Source of the DNA: Paramoeba atlantica
Taxonomy: Eukaryota; Discosea
Length of the DNA stretch: 64,000 bases
Assembly (NCBI GenBank): GCA_977017575.1
Contig: CDRNVI010000014.1
Span: forward strand, 186,001 to 250,000
Direction of reading: 5' to 3'
In this document: piece by piece, positions 44,093-54,088 of the stretch
Layout: each line of letters starts with the position of its first letter
Numbering within the stretch: position 1 is the first letter of the stretch
Position numbers and translations under genes: made by a program
Notes under the pieces: model-generated
What the model saw: the letters and a program-made list of their open reading frames with translations, nothing else
Told to the model about the DNA's origin: nothing
Databases searched by the model: none

Positions 44093-44800
44093 CTATTTAT
44101 TACTGTGGCGCTGTGGCTCATACTTCAGCCACACTGGTGGGGGATCAGGTATCGTTCCATCAAAAGCATTTTTTCGTATATCAATAGAACATTCTGAAAC
44201 GTTGTTAACATTCACCACTCCGCTGAGACGGTTACCTTGAAGCCATAATGTTTTCAGCGAATCGGGAAGTCGAGACAAATTGATCTCCCCAGAAAAATTA
44301 TTTTCTCGTAGTGAAATAAATACGATAGTTGACGGAAGACTCGTCAAGTCCAAATTTCCATCTAGTTCTGTTTCCGAAATTACGTAATGTCTCATTTTTT
44401 CCGGCATACATTTTAAATCAATTGTACCGACCAACGGATTATTGGCAGAAACGAATTCGGTAATCTCTGAAGGTAGATTGTTCAAGCCATCCAATCTATC
44501 AAGCTTATTGAATGAGAAGTTCACTCTTTCAGTTGAAATAGGAAGGTGCTGCAAAGCGAGTTCGCCCGCCAACTCAGAATTCTGCCAGAAGACTGAACTT
44601 ACTTTATCTTTTTCACATTTGATACCTGACCAAAGGCACACGTTGGGTTCTTTTTCCCATTCTTCAACTTTTTTATTCTTCTGTAGATTGGTAATGACTC
44701 GCATCATTTGATAGTAAGGTGAGAGCGCGGCAGCACTTACTCTTCCGCACCGAGAGCTTGTTCCCGTGGCTGCATCGTCTCGAAGAGAGATGGTCAACAT
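44093..44800 (-). CDS. Leucine-rich-repeat protein 4
   Basis: 235 residues from the ATG at 44800. This is the most divergent family member here: the motif GRVSAAALSPYYQMMRV replaces the usual GK-x-x-GA-x-LPPE, but the cap VCLWSGIKC (about 54-62) is kept. Repeats include NNPLVGTIDLKCMPEKMRHY, ENNFSGEINLSRLPDSLKTL and GNRLSGVVNVNNVSE. The product ends with a Pro-rich tail (DPPPVWLKYEPQRHSNK). No signal peptide or membrane anchor is seen. Confidence 0.8.
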   Translation of the reverse strand: MLTISLRDDAATGTSSRCGRVSAAALSPYYQMMRVITNLQKNKKVEEWEKEPNVCLWSGIKCEKDKVSSVFWQNSELAGELALQHLPISTERVNFSFNKLDRLDGLNNLPSEITEFVSANNPLVGTIDLKCMPEKMRHYVISETELDGNLDLTSLPSTIVFISLRENNFSGEINLSRLPDSLKTLWLQGNRLSGVVNVNNVSECSIDIRKNAFDGTIPDPPPVWLKYEPQRHSNK

Positions 44801-45186
44801 GAGAACAGATGAACTGCGTCAAATATAGTAGTAATCAATAGAAATCATCGCATAAGCGCATCTTAGAGGTGTGGTGGTCGGTTACCAATTTTAAAGATTA
44901 CGTACATTTATACTTTGATTTTTTTGCAACATCAAAAATGAATGACACAGAAACATGCTACCTTGTTAATAGTTAAACTCGTCTGTGGGTTAAAGAAACG
45001 TCGTTTTCTTATCAAAAAGGAAAAAGAAACAAAAAGGAAGATGTTTAGTTCGTTTAACTACACTTTCAGTTCCGACATCCTGTTGCTCGAGAAAATTTCA
45101 ATTGAACAACGAAATTCTGAGCAAAAAGTCTGAGTCGTTCTTGTTTGACAACTTTCCTTGTAGCGCAGAATATGAATGAGCACCTA

Positions 45187-45969
45187 CAGTCCAGGTACTC
45201 GTTCCCCCCCCCTCAGGCTCCAAAACACACCGTAAGAGCTTTTGACCTAATTCCTTCGGCATTCAACAGATCTCGAAAAACTGGAGCGTTTCCCACCCTT
45301 TGTTTGCCTATCACCCCCTCCTGGGTCAAAAATGTTTAGAAAAAACACCAAAAAATAGCACAATTTTACTAAAAAATCCCAATTTTTCAAAAATTTGTTT
45401 TTTTATTCAAATATGGTTTCTCATTCTATGAATCTGAGGGATACTCCCGTCAAATCTACTAAAGACCAGTACTAAAGGCCAGTACAACTCGCCGAAAAGC
45501 AAGATACCCCCTATTACCCATAAAACGTCACGATGTGCACTCCCAGAGCGCATTGATCAAATTGTTAAGGAAAATTTGAAACCAGAGCCTGAAAAACAGC
45601 TCCGGAAGGCGCTAAAGAAAGCCTTTATGATGCTTAAGCGTCATCCTTATGGACGCCAATTCTTAATTTGTATGAATTCAGTTCCTAAACGCTTGCGAAT
45701 TCTGCGGAGCGTTCAAGGAGACCATTGTAGGTATTAATATATAAGAATCTATACACATTTTTTTCTTTTTTCCCCCTTTCAAAAATATATCTTTTTTTGA
45801 AATTTGTCAACTTTCACCACGCCCACTTAGGACCTAGGGGGGGTGATAGGCAAAGCAACTGTGGGAAACGCACTAGTTTTTCGAGATCTGTCGAATGCCG
45901 AAGGAATTAGGTCAAAAGCTCTTGCGGCGCGCTCTGGAGCCTGGGAGGGGGAAACCAATACCTGGACTG
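45187..45969. mobile_element. MITE with ~130-bp TIRs and an internal ORF
   Basis: 783 bp, flanked by TA (45185-45186, 45970-45971). The ends start CAGTCCAGGTA, then a C-run, with about 130 bp of good inverted match (shared piece CTAATTCCTTCGGCATTC). Between the TIRs a plus-strand frame of roughly 95 codons (about 45439-45738) reads LPERIDQIVKENLKPEPEKQ ... RHPYGRQFLICMNSVPKRLR. It looks biologically composed but lacks an N-terminal ATG, so it may be a captured gene fragment. Confidence 0.8.
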
Positions 45970-46206
45970 TATTCAGATCCATTCGCAGTACGTTCACTAC
46001 GTCTTCAAGTATAATGAATTTTGTAGGTTACGCTTTAATAAGTTGCGGAAAAGACCTGTACAAGTAATTTTGAAGACAGGGGTACATTCTACTAAATACA
46101 CATTTCGGTTCACGTTTCAGGACATGTGCGCGTGCGTTGACAGTAAAATGTAGAAGCAATGTCGACTGCAGACGAGTAGACTCGATGAAAATACAGAGGC
46201 ATGTGC

Positions 46207-47145
46207 TCAACTTTCCTCCTCAGAGGAGATCTCACTCCCAGAATCCCTCCAGTAAGAAAAACTTTGCAAACGTTGATTTTTCGCTGGTGCTTGTGTTATA
46301 TTTTTCATTGCACCAGTCTTTGTGTATGCTTTATCAAGAAAGCAAGCCAGATCATTAGGGCAGAGAGGATTTCTTTCAGCCGGAGAGGAAGTAGGTTCCT
46401 GCGAAAATATATTCGTTTCGTCGAACTTGGAATCGCTGCGTGCTAATGCTGTATTTTTCGATAATAAATTATTATCTTCCATTTGAGGCGCTGTAGATTT
46501 GTTGGTCACCTGAGCGGCTCGATGCCGGGCTTGAAGCGACGCTATTGCATTGGTGTTTCTTCCGGACTGTAAAGTCAAACTCCTCGCCATATCTTCCGAA
46601 AGTGAATCTGCGCTCTGCGAGTTTCCAGGTGCCTCCTTTGGACCTCCCAAACTGACACTTTGATTGAGCAAATCCAAATGAACCTGGTATGTACCAAATT
46701 CCTTTTGAAATGCCGCAACATCTTCTCTCCTGTCTTTTTCCTTTGCCATTGCAATTGTACGGTCTTCTTCCGAGAGCCACTCGCTTCCCCGAGCATGAAT
46801 CTCGTAGTAGTCACTTTGGTCGTCGACAACAGACATGCGTTGTTCATTCTGGGAGGCATAGTGCAGCAAGCGGTCTCTTTCCTGTATCGCCCTGTCATGG
46901 GCGGACGTGCCTTCTACTCCCAATTTAGAGAATTCTATATCTATGCTGTCTTCCTCATTTGGCATAAATGTGTTCCAGTCTTTGTGACAAAAGGTGCACG
47001 TGGGAAAACTGGATTCCAACTCACACGCCAACTTTCCACAGTTGACACAGTTTAGCCAAAAGGTGTGTTCCGTGCCAGCACACTCACAAATTTGTGGTTC
47101 CCGTGAAGACTTAGCGCTTTTCCCGCGCGATTTAACTTTTGTCAT
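46207..47145 (-). CDS. ASC-1/TRIP4-type C2HC5 zinc-finger protein
   Basis: 312 residues from the ATG at 47145. The N-terminus (about residues 19-57) is a zf-C2HC5 finger: CECAGTEHTFWLNCVNCGKL, then ACELESSFPTCTFC. In animals this domain belongs to activating signal cointegrator 1, part of the ASC-1 complex in ribosome quality control and alkylation repair. The ASCH domain of the animal protein is not seen. The remainder is charged and mostly disordered, with helical pieces such as HDRAIQERDRLLHYASQNEQ and EEDRTIAMAKEKDRREDVAA. It starts 473 bp from the end of the mitochondrial-type gene. The finger match is strong; the full-length function is inferred. Confidence 0.8.
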   Translation of the reverse strand: MTKVKSRGKSAKSSREPQICECAGTEHTFWLNCVNCGKLACELESSFPTCTFCHKDWNTFMPNEEDSIDIEFSKLGVEGTSAHDRAIQERDRLLHYASQNEQRMSVVDDQSDYYEIHARGSEWLSEEDRTIAMAKEKDRREDVAAFQKEFGTYQVHLDLLNQSVSLGGPKEAPGNSQSADSLSEDMARSLTLQSGRNTNAIASLQARHRAAQVTNKSTAPQMEDNNLLSKNTALARSDSKFDETNIFSQEPTSSPAERNPLCPNDLACFLDKAYTKTGAMKNITQAPAKNQRLQSFSYWRDSGSEISSEEES

Positions 47146-47617
47146 TTTCTGACCGAAAACTTGCTCAACAGGAAGGTCAGAGACTTATACCGCATATTCA
47201 TACATGAACGTATAATTCATACATGCACATTCTACGAGAAAAAATACGCAATTCAAAGAAAATTCACAAGGAAGAAATAAACGCTGAAAAGTGTCATATT
47301 CTTTCACGTGGATGTATGATTGTAGACCTTAAGATGCTCGTGACGAGACAATCACACGATGAACAAGATAGTGCATGAAAATATCTAGCAAAAAAAGCTC
47401 GTATAGCAAAGGTCAGTACACCCCATGATAAACAAATCTGACAATATCTGCTATGGGGAAGCGCATGTCTCCGTCAAATAGTATTTGTTTTAAAACTGCA
47501 GGTATTTAAAGTATATTTTGCAAATAGATTTGAATATTTACGTGTTTGCGTAGAAATTTCAAAACACAAAAAACATATTATTTACAAGGTTCGATATTCG
47601 TCCACCTCTCACCGAGT

Positions 47618-47962
47618 TTACTCCTCGACTGCATCGGGTAGGTTGCAGTAGATTGACTCCACTGTGGGCCCCATCTCGTCTCCCCACTTCACCCCTTCGG
47701 GGAAATTGGTGTGCCAACCCTTGTGGATGTCATATCGCCACATGTTTCGTCCCGTCAGAGTGTGCATGTGACCGGTGCGGTACAAGTTCCAACACAACCC
47801 GATAGAAACCACAGCGAAGGCATAAGGGAACCAGTTTACAGGATATTTCCGATGCATATAATCTGTGTAGCTGCGGATGGGAGTTCGATGGAGGAGGGAG
47901 GAGGTTTGTGACGTCGTATGAGAAAGACGCGACATTGCGTTTCGTGCCCCGTGAGCCATCAT
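47618..47962 (-). CDS. Small mitochondrial-type single-pass membrane protein
   Basis: 114 residues if translation starts at the ATG pair at 47962/47959 (an upstream TTG at 48046 is unlikely). The N-terminus is Arg/Ser/Thr/His-rich and free of acidic residues (ARNAMSRLSHTTSQTSSLLH), as in a mitochondrial presequence. A single membrane segment follows (WFPYAFAVVSIGLCWNLY, about residues 50-67). The soluble tail is acidic (DEMGPTVESIYCNLPDAVEE). Size and layout fit an accessory subunit of a respiratory complex, but I cannot name the subunit. Neighbours on the same strand are CCT-theta (391 bp upstream) and ASC-1. Confidence 0.6.
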   Translation of the reverse strand: MMAHGARNAMSRLSHTTSQTSSLLHRTPIRSYTDYMHRKYPVNWFPYAFAVVSIGLCWNLYRTGHMHTLTGRNMWRYDIHKGWHTNFPEGVKWGDEMGPTVESIYCNLPDAVEE

Positions 47963-48352
47963 GAGCAAGGTCAATGAAGTGATTGACGAGTGAGGGGGGC
48001 TATTGATAAAGAGAAAATAGGAGGAAAAATCCTTGTAAAGTTGCAATAAACTTAGGTAATTACATTATCGATTACATCGAACATAACTTATTTTCAGTGC
48101 TTCAATTTTAATAAAATTTTAATAAAATGCTGCAATAAAGTCGCCTGAAGGCCTTGTTTAAACAGCGCCTTCCCGCTTTCCATAAGACACAAGTTACGTA
48201 GATCCAATTTCACTCAATTTTCAATATTTGGAGCTCATTTTTTTATAGATCTTTAACCCTGTTGCGAAACTCTCCACACCGTAGCCGCGTATCAAAAATA
48301 AATTCAAAATTCGGGTCTGATAGCGCCCCTTGTCTACAATTTCACCTGGCAC

Positions 48353-50062
48353 CTACTCCAGCTCATCCCTTCCCGTCCCTGGCGCGATTTTAGGTCCTCC
48401 AGCCGGCTTAGACATTATAATTTGATCAATCTGTAACACGGTCACGGCGGCGTCCGTCGCGAGCTGCAATGCCCAGTGCTTCAACGCGAAAGGCTCCACG
48501 ACCCCTTGCTTTAACGCATCCATCGTCTCCCCGGTGGCTAAATCCAAACCATGGAACACACCTCGAGCCATATCCTCCTCCTCTCCTTCCGCTACTTCCT
48601 TTTTTGCCACCTCACACAACTCCGTCTCCACATCCACACCACTTTGGTAATGCTTTGCGGAGAGTGCCATCAATGCCTGTGTCGGGGGAAACCCCGAGAC
48701 CTCCGCCAGGGTGCGGGGGATCACACTCAGCGCCTCCGCAAACTCCTTCAGGGCGTACTGTGCCAGCCCGGGAGTAGCATCCGCCACCGCCGCGAGCCGT
48801 CGCGTGAGCTCCACCTCAAACGCTCCCGCCCCCGCCACCACACGCGGATCCTTTGTCAGTGTCTTGTACACATTAATCCCATCCTCCAGCGCACGCTCCA
48901 GGGCCGTACGATACGTCGAGGTACTCCCACGAAGCACAATCGTACTCACCCTGGAATCCCGCGCGGTTTGCTCAAACACCACCAACGAGCTCCCCCCAAT
49001 CTCCCGCTGCTCCACCACATCACACCGCCCCAACTCCTCCGGGGAGGGCACCGTAAACCGTGCCAACGCCACCGCCTCCACCGCCACACACAACCGCCGA
49101 AGCTCAAACCTACTCCCCACCTTCACCCCCATCATCCCGTGCCGCTCCATGAAATGAACCGCCAGGTCACTGAAACTCGCACTGGAGACCACCACCCCCA
49201 CCCCCGCCTGTGCCAGCGCCGCGATCTTCCCCCCCAGCACCGTCTCCTCCTCCCTCGAGTACGACAGCAGCCGTGCCGCACTCCCCAGCCGCACCGTCCC
49301 CTTCGTCTCGGTGCCCGCAATGTCCACCGCGCAGTGGTACACCACCACCTTGGGGGCGTGGAGCCCTTTCGTGGTGGTAACAACCCCGTGGGGAGGGGGG
49401 AGCACCAGGCCGTGGACCACCGTGCTGCCGGTGGCATGGCCCCCCTCGACGTGGACGACGCGCACGTTGTCGACGTTGAAGTCCGCGGGGTTGTGGGGGG
49501 CGGCGTTGATGCAGGCGGTGGCGCAGAGGGTGGCGAAGAAGGTGGAGAGGGGGCCGAGGCCGACCTTGGGGGCCACGGCGGTGCGGAGCGCGGGGAGGAG
49601 GGTGGGGAGGTGGTGGAGGTCGGGGAGGGTGTGGGCGACGAGGGCGGGGAGGCGGGGGGCGGCGGCGGAGAGGGCGGTGCGGTAGCCGTCGAGGATGTCG
49701 GCGGGGTGGAGACCGTGGCGGAGGAGGGCGCGGGCCCGGGTGAGGAGTTCCCCGGCGAGGGTGAGAACGGTGTTGGTGCCGTCCCCGACTTCCTCGTCCA
49801 TGGATTTGGAGGCCATGGCGAGGAGGTTGGCGGCGGGGTGCTCGATGTCGAGTTCGGCCATCATGACGGCGGCGTCGTGGGTGACGAAAAGTTTGGAGAG
49901 GTGGTTGATGATGAGTTTGGAGAGACCGTGGGGGCCGAGAGAGGAGCGGGTGAGGCGGGAGAGCTCGGTGCACGCGGCAATGTTTTTCTGCAGCGGTTTC
50001 TCCTGGTGCGTGGTGCCCTCCTTGAGCATGGAGGGGAGGCCTTGGTTACGGAGGAATGACAT
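48353..50062 (-). CDS. CCT8: T-complex protein 1 subunit theta (CCT8)
   Basis: 569 residues from the ATG at 50062, close to the usual 545-550. CCT theta is one of eight subunits of the cytosolic chaperonin that folds actin, tubulin and other proteins by ATP hydrolysis. The start aligns with the theta subunit (GLPSMLKEGTTH; INHLSKLFVTHDAAVMM; DIEHPAANLLAMAS). The nucleotide-binding signature EEVGDGTNTVLTLAGELL lies at about residues 90-107. Later landmarks are IVLRGSTSTYRTALERALED and VVAGAGAFEVELTRRL. The tail is Gly/Pro/Lys-rich. The gene is unusually GC-rich for the window, and its base skew flips near 49370. It is intact, with no intron. Confidence 0.95.
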   Translation of the reverse strand: MSFLRNQGLPSMLKEGTTHQEKPLQKNIAACTELSRLTRSSLGPHGLSKLIINHLSKLFVTHDAAVMMAELDIEHPAANLLAMASKSMDEEVGDGTNTVLTLAGELLTRARALLRHGLHPADILDGYRTALSAAAPRLPALVAHTLPDLHHLPTLLPALRTAVAPKVGLGPLSTFFATLCATACINAAPHNPADFNVDNVRVVHVEGGHATGSTVVHGLVLPPPHGVVTTTKGLHAPKVVVYHCAVDIAGTETKGTVRLGSAARLLSYSREEETVLGGKIAALAQAGVGVVVSSASFSDLAVHFMERHGMMGVKVGSRFELRRLCVAVEAVALARFTVPSPEELGRCDVVEQREIGGSSLVVFEQTARDSRVSTIVLRGSTSTYRTALERALEDGINVYKTLTKDPRVVAGAGAFEVELTRRLAAVADATPGLAQYALKEFAEALSVIPRTLAEVSGFPPTQALMALSAKHYQSGVDVETELCEVAKKEVAEGEEEDMARGVFHGLDLATGETMDALKQGVVEPFALKHWALQLATDAAVTVLQIDQIIMSKPAGGPKIAPGTGRDELE

Positions 50063-50117
50063 GGGAGAATGGGTAAGATGGACAATAAAATTTTAAGCAC
50101 TAATTAGTTGAATATTC

Positions 50118-50210
50118 TGTGCTGTTGTATAAATAGTGAACAGTAAACTGTATTTACTATTCTGCTGTATTATTCTGTGCTACTGTATTATTCTTTGCTA
50201 TTACACAGAT
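50118..50210. repeat. Imperfect TATTCTGTGCT tandem repeats
   Basis: Four imperfect units of the form TATTCTGTGCTACTGTAT lie just upstream of the CCT8 start (on its coding strand). Apart from this, 50100-50510 shows no gene. Confidence 0.5.
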
Positions 50211-50513
50211 GCTGCGAATGGTGGTATTCAACGATATGTACCCCCTACTGGCCTTGCATTTTTCTTGTATTTTTGGAAATATTTATACCTTACCACCGTG
50301 TTTCCTAACATAGCGAGGGTATGTAGCTCTGGATTATCTTATCCCGTGCACAAATGAAACCCCACCTTTTCTTATCCAACGCACTAACATTTTTGTACAT
50401 CCAGTGCACCAAAAAAGAAAAAAAATGACGTCCCATTCCCTGTGCGAAACCTTGGTAGCGGCATTGATAGGTGGGCGCGGTTTGAGGTACTACCGTAGAC
50501 CCCTCCAGCAATA

Positions 50514-50793
50514 GACCCCCCCCAGTAACAAGGATTTGACCATTTTTTGGCTGATCCCAGTAACAAGGATTCGCAACAAGGTCGTTGGAGGGGGGGGGTG
50601 TTTGGGCGGGTGAGGGTGGCTGGGCGGGGTGAGGGCGGTTGAGGGGGAGCGAATGGCGTGGTTGCGTGGTTGGATGGGCGGAAAATCAACGCTCATGAAC
50701 AAAAAAGGTCCTTTTTCACCCAAAAAGCATACCCCCCCAGTAACAAGGATTTGGCCATTTCGACCCAAAATCGATTCTATTACTGGGGGGGTT
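50514..50793. mobile_element. MITE with CCCCCCCAGTAAC ends and iterons
   Basis: 280 bp, flanked by TA (50512-50513, 50794-50795). The left end GACCCCCCCCAGTAAC is inverted at the right (AACCCCCCCAGTAAT). The piece CAGTAACAAGGATT occurs three times inside (50523, 50555, 50737), partly preceded by CCCCCC. Confidence 0.75.
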
Positions 50794-50843
50794 TAACTCC
50801 TCCCAGTACAGGGGTAGCCCTCACCTTCGCTTGCTTGGCCCTT

Positions 50844-52437
50844 TCAAATTCGTCTAGCACGGCAGGAACAAGAGAATTTAGGGCGTTTTGTTTCCTGAAA
50901 GCTTTCATCCGACATAAAATGTGCAATTAGAGATTCACCACATTCCCCCGAGAATTGACGTAACGTTTTTAAGCAACCTATCAAGGTGTTGACAACTTTC
51001 GCTTTCTCTGTTGTGCCCATACTTTGATCATCAAGAAGACCTCTGTACCAATCTAACTCTTGCTTGGCCCGCTGGACACCTTTGTCATATTCCAAAAGCC
51101 GGACTTCCAGAGCGACGCCTTTGTACTGCCCTCTTCTTGAAGAAGTTGTTACTCCACCCCAGAAAGCGTTCGTAAAGGACGCGCAATTTAAATAGTGGAG
51201 TAGTTACCCAGGGAGAGAGTGCAGTTTTCGCGACGTTGTTTAGGAAGTGACCGACGCATGGGATGAGAGTTATGTGCGGTATCAACCGTATTCCATCATG
51301 GGCGATCCGTAAAACTTCACTGTTAATGGCGTTATTTAAATTGATCCAATCTTGGTTCCCCAGAATGCCCAGTCGCAAGTAGAGTTCTCGCAATTCATTC
51401 TCAGCCTCGTCCCGCGCTACGTGGTTAACGGCGGCACCGTCTACAATTATATAGGCCCACTTCAGAAGACGTTGAATGCCGAGGTGTCGTCGCAGATCAT
51501 GTACAATCGACGTTCCAATTTCCTGACCATTGAATGCACCGTGCCTGTTGTGGTACATTGGAGGTAATACCCAGTGGTCAGGTCCAGCATAAAGCACGAC
51601 TACCATAATGTGTTCACCTAGCAGTTGATCAGTACCGCCGTCCATAGCAATGCCGAAAATTTCGGAATCATCAATACTGTTCTTAATTTTACCCCACAGA
51701 TCACGTGCAAGTAAGTCTACGTCATTCTCTAAATCCTCCGATGTTCTGGGGGCACCTTTGCCCATGGCTTCGATGGGAATATTCGGCGGAAGACGGTGGC
51801 GCCATTCCTCCATTTTTCCAATGACGAACGCTGCGACGGAGAGCGGAATATTTGTTGATGCTATTATGGAAGGCACGATATGATGCCAATATTCATGGAC
51901 TGATACTTCCTTTGAACTTGTTTTGTTATCGGCTATTAATCCCAAGCATGACCGATTTATGTGCATATTATACTGGGATTCACAATGCGAATGAAAAATT
52001 TCGTCGCACTTTTTGCACCTTAAATGAATTAGGTGATGCGAGCTATCTCGTAAGGCTAGATCTTCATGCCTATTCCGAACTTCGGCACTTTTGCAAAGGT
52101 CTGAATCGGTGCACACTTCATCGATGAAATTTTTATTTATCCACGCCTTTTTTAAGATACTGTTTCCCCCATGAACACGCTTCGGTGTTCTCCGTTGAGA
52201 GTTAATTGGGCTGGATGCGTCCAGGGCGGATTGGCTCGCAGCCTCACTTCGGCGCTGCGCCAAGGTCGCGACGGCCTGTCTCCGGGCGGCAGCAGTATCC
52301 AGTCTTTCCTCCTCCCCACCTACGTTCGCCTCTCCAGTGGGCAACTGCGACGATAATCCTGTACTATCCGGTGCAGCCGGAGACATGTGTGGCGGTACAT
52401 TCCTTAAGAGATTTATAGAATGAATGGACGTCTGCAA
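50844..52437 (-). pseudogene. hAT-type transposase, frameshifted and truncated
   Basis: The 450-codon frame from 52437 has a BED-like finger (RCKKCDEIFHSHCESQYNMH, about residues 139-158). It is followed by hAT core motifs: FGIAMDGGTDQLLGEHIMVV (first Asp, about 261-280), WAYIIVDGAAVNHVARDEAE (second Asp) and LIPHITLIPCVGHFLNNVAK (the CxxH motif). The frame then shifts near 51090-51120; the continuation (LEYDKGVQRAKQELDWYRGL) runs to a stop at 50844. The C-terminal dimerisation region with the final Glu is missing. No TIR or 8-bp duplication was found around it, so it is a dead copy. Confidence 0.75.
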
Positions 52438-52539
52438 TAGACGTTTATGCCATTAAAAAATAACTTACTAATAGCATCTACATTCTAACCTTCAGGACAA
52501 TTTCGTGTCACCCAATAAACTGCCACCAGGAATAATCCT

Positions 52540-52610
52540 TGTAGTTTGGTTCAATTGGTTCAGTTGGTTCAGTCGTGGTTCATTGAACCAAAAGGTATGG
52601 TTTACGGTAT
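52540..52610. repeat. GGTTCA cluster, second copy
   Basis: TTGGTTCAATTGGTTCAGTT and GTGGTTCATTGAACC, then AAGGTATGGTTTACGG. This is the same module as at 8040-8140. From 52740 to 53170 no gene was recognised. Confidence 0.6.
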
Positions 52611-53177
52611 GTGAATCTGTCTTACCTGTGGGCGATTGCTTTGAATTATTGACTACATTGTTTCGCTGAGAAGTTCGGGGGGAGTAGGACAGGTTCACCG
52701 TCGATGCTAGTTCAAATGTTGTCGCGAATCAATATTTGTCTGAGTTACGTTCCTATGCTGATGAAATCATTGGAGGAACAACTGTGCCGCTAGAGTTGAG
52801 AGGCAGTGAATACTCCCATCATGACGGTGCTCAGACCTATTTCCTGCGAGGTTCATAGAATGTTTTGAGAGTAGCGTTAGGCGTCAACAATGGAGTGCCT
52901 GCAGTTACCGACTGCCACCCAATTTTACCCAGTGCTACGCATAAGACCCATCTTGGATGAGGATGGAAGGTGGTGAGGAGGACCCCTCTTGGAAAGGGGC
53001 GGCTTCAAACCTTACTTTTCACACCAACTAGCCCAAAATGGGAAACAACAGATTCAATGATGAGTCCTGAGCTGCTTTCGTATCTTCACATTTTGCACCT
53101 GTTGCTGGGCAGGAAAACATTTGAGTGCCAAGTTTGGCCCGAGGAGTCATGAATGGTTTTCTTATGTGAGAAGAGTG

Positions 53178-53294
53178 CAGGGGGGAAATTAAGTTGTATC
53201 AACAAAAGTCGTGTTAATTTCTGGGATTAACACGACTTTCGTTGACACAACTTTTGTTGCCTCGACTTTTATTGACATAACTCCCCCCCCCCTG
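53178..53294. mobile_element. Fold-back MITE, CAGGGGGG ends
   Basis: A 117-bp hairpin: AGTCGTGTTAAT and ATTAACACGACT face each other, and CAGGGGGG and CCCCCCTG close it. A TCAAYRAAAGTYG-like unit is repeated about four times. The right flank is TA; the left is TG. Confidence 0.7.
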
Positions 53295-53328
53295 TATACA
53301 GTCGTCGTATGACGCTCCTCTCTCACAT

Positions 53329-54044
53329 TTGACAAATTCTCACAGGCTTTCTTTTGATGAATGGCAAAGCGAAACAATGAATAAAAAGTGGCTCTCCGAA
53401 CAAACAGTGAAAGGTTTCACTACTGGTCCAAACTTACAACTACAAAAAAGATGGAAATGCAGGCATGGTATTTTTAATGTGAGCTTAAGAGATGAAGATT
53501 TTAATTGGATGGCGACGAAAGGACTTGTTTCAGTTCCTGGTGAGCCTACCATGAACAATCTCATTTTACAATATCCTCGCGGATGTTTATTGCTTATTGT
53601 TTTTGGAACGATTTTGTTGTCAATGACAAATTTCCATGTATGACTCGAGCGGGACGAAAGATAGTAGGACGCTCCGTCACTTCTGAAGCGCCCCGCTAGC
53701 GTATCTTCAGCTCAGCCTCTTTTATTCATCGCAACTTGCGCTCCCAACTGCGACAAGAACTTGTCGAAGCAGAGACAATCGTCCGTAGTGCAAAAGTGAA
53801 AAGGATGGAATCTCCTGTCGGAAGTTCTTCAAGCATACCCGATGCAGCTCCTACTGATTCGGAACCTGAAGACTTTCAACAGTACGCCCAGTGTTTTAAA
53901 GATGATTTGCTCAGAGAATGCGAGGTAGAACTTCTCTACCTCTATTTCTGTATGCGAATCAGTTCCTCAAAGGAATGTAAATTGTATTACAATCGGCAAA
54001 CTTATTACATTCCAAAGGTCGTGCGGTATGGGAAAACAAATTGA
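53329..54044 (+). other. Two short plus-strand ORFs of unknown origin
   Basis: Frames 53329-53643 (104 codons, TTG at the start; MATKGLVSVPGEPTMNNLIL within) and 53736-54044 (102 codons; DSEPEDFQQYAQCFKDDLLR, YYNRQTYYIPKVVRYGKTN). Neither was recognised. The second has a Ser/Glu-rich linker, then a Tyr/Cys-rich basic end that could belong to a DNA-binding or transposase protein. They may be pieces of one decayed gene. Confidence 0.3.
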
Positions 54045-54088
54045 AGGGCCATTCTCGTGTGACCGAAAAGTCATCGTGTGACTCTGTC

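Noticed and set aside
49167-49973. A 268-codon His/Pro/Arg-rich frame on the same strand as CCT8
   Set aside because: It is an out-of-frame reading of GC-rich CCT8 codons.
48551-50059. A 502-codon plus-strand frame opposite CCT8
   Set aside because: The composition is Gly/Glu/Val- and His/Pro-rich low complexity; the minus-strand frame is clearly CCT theta.
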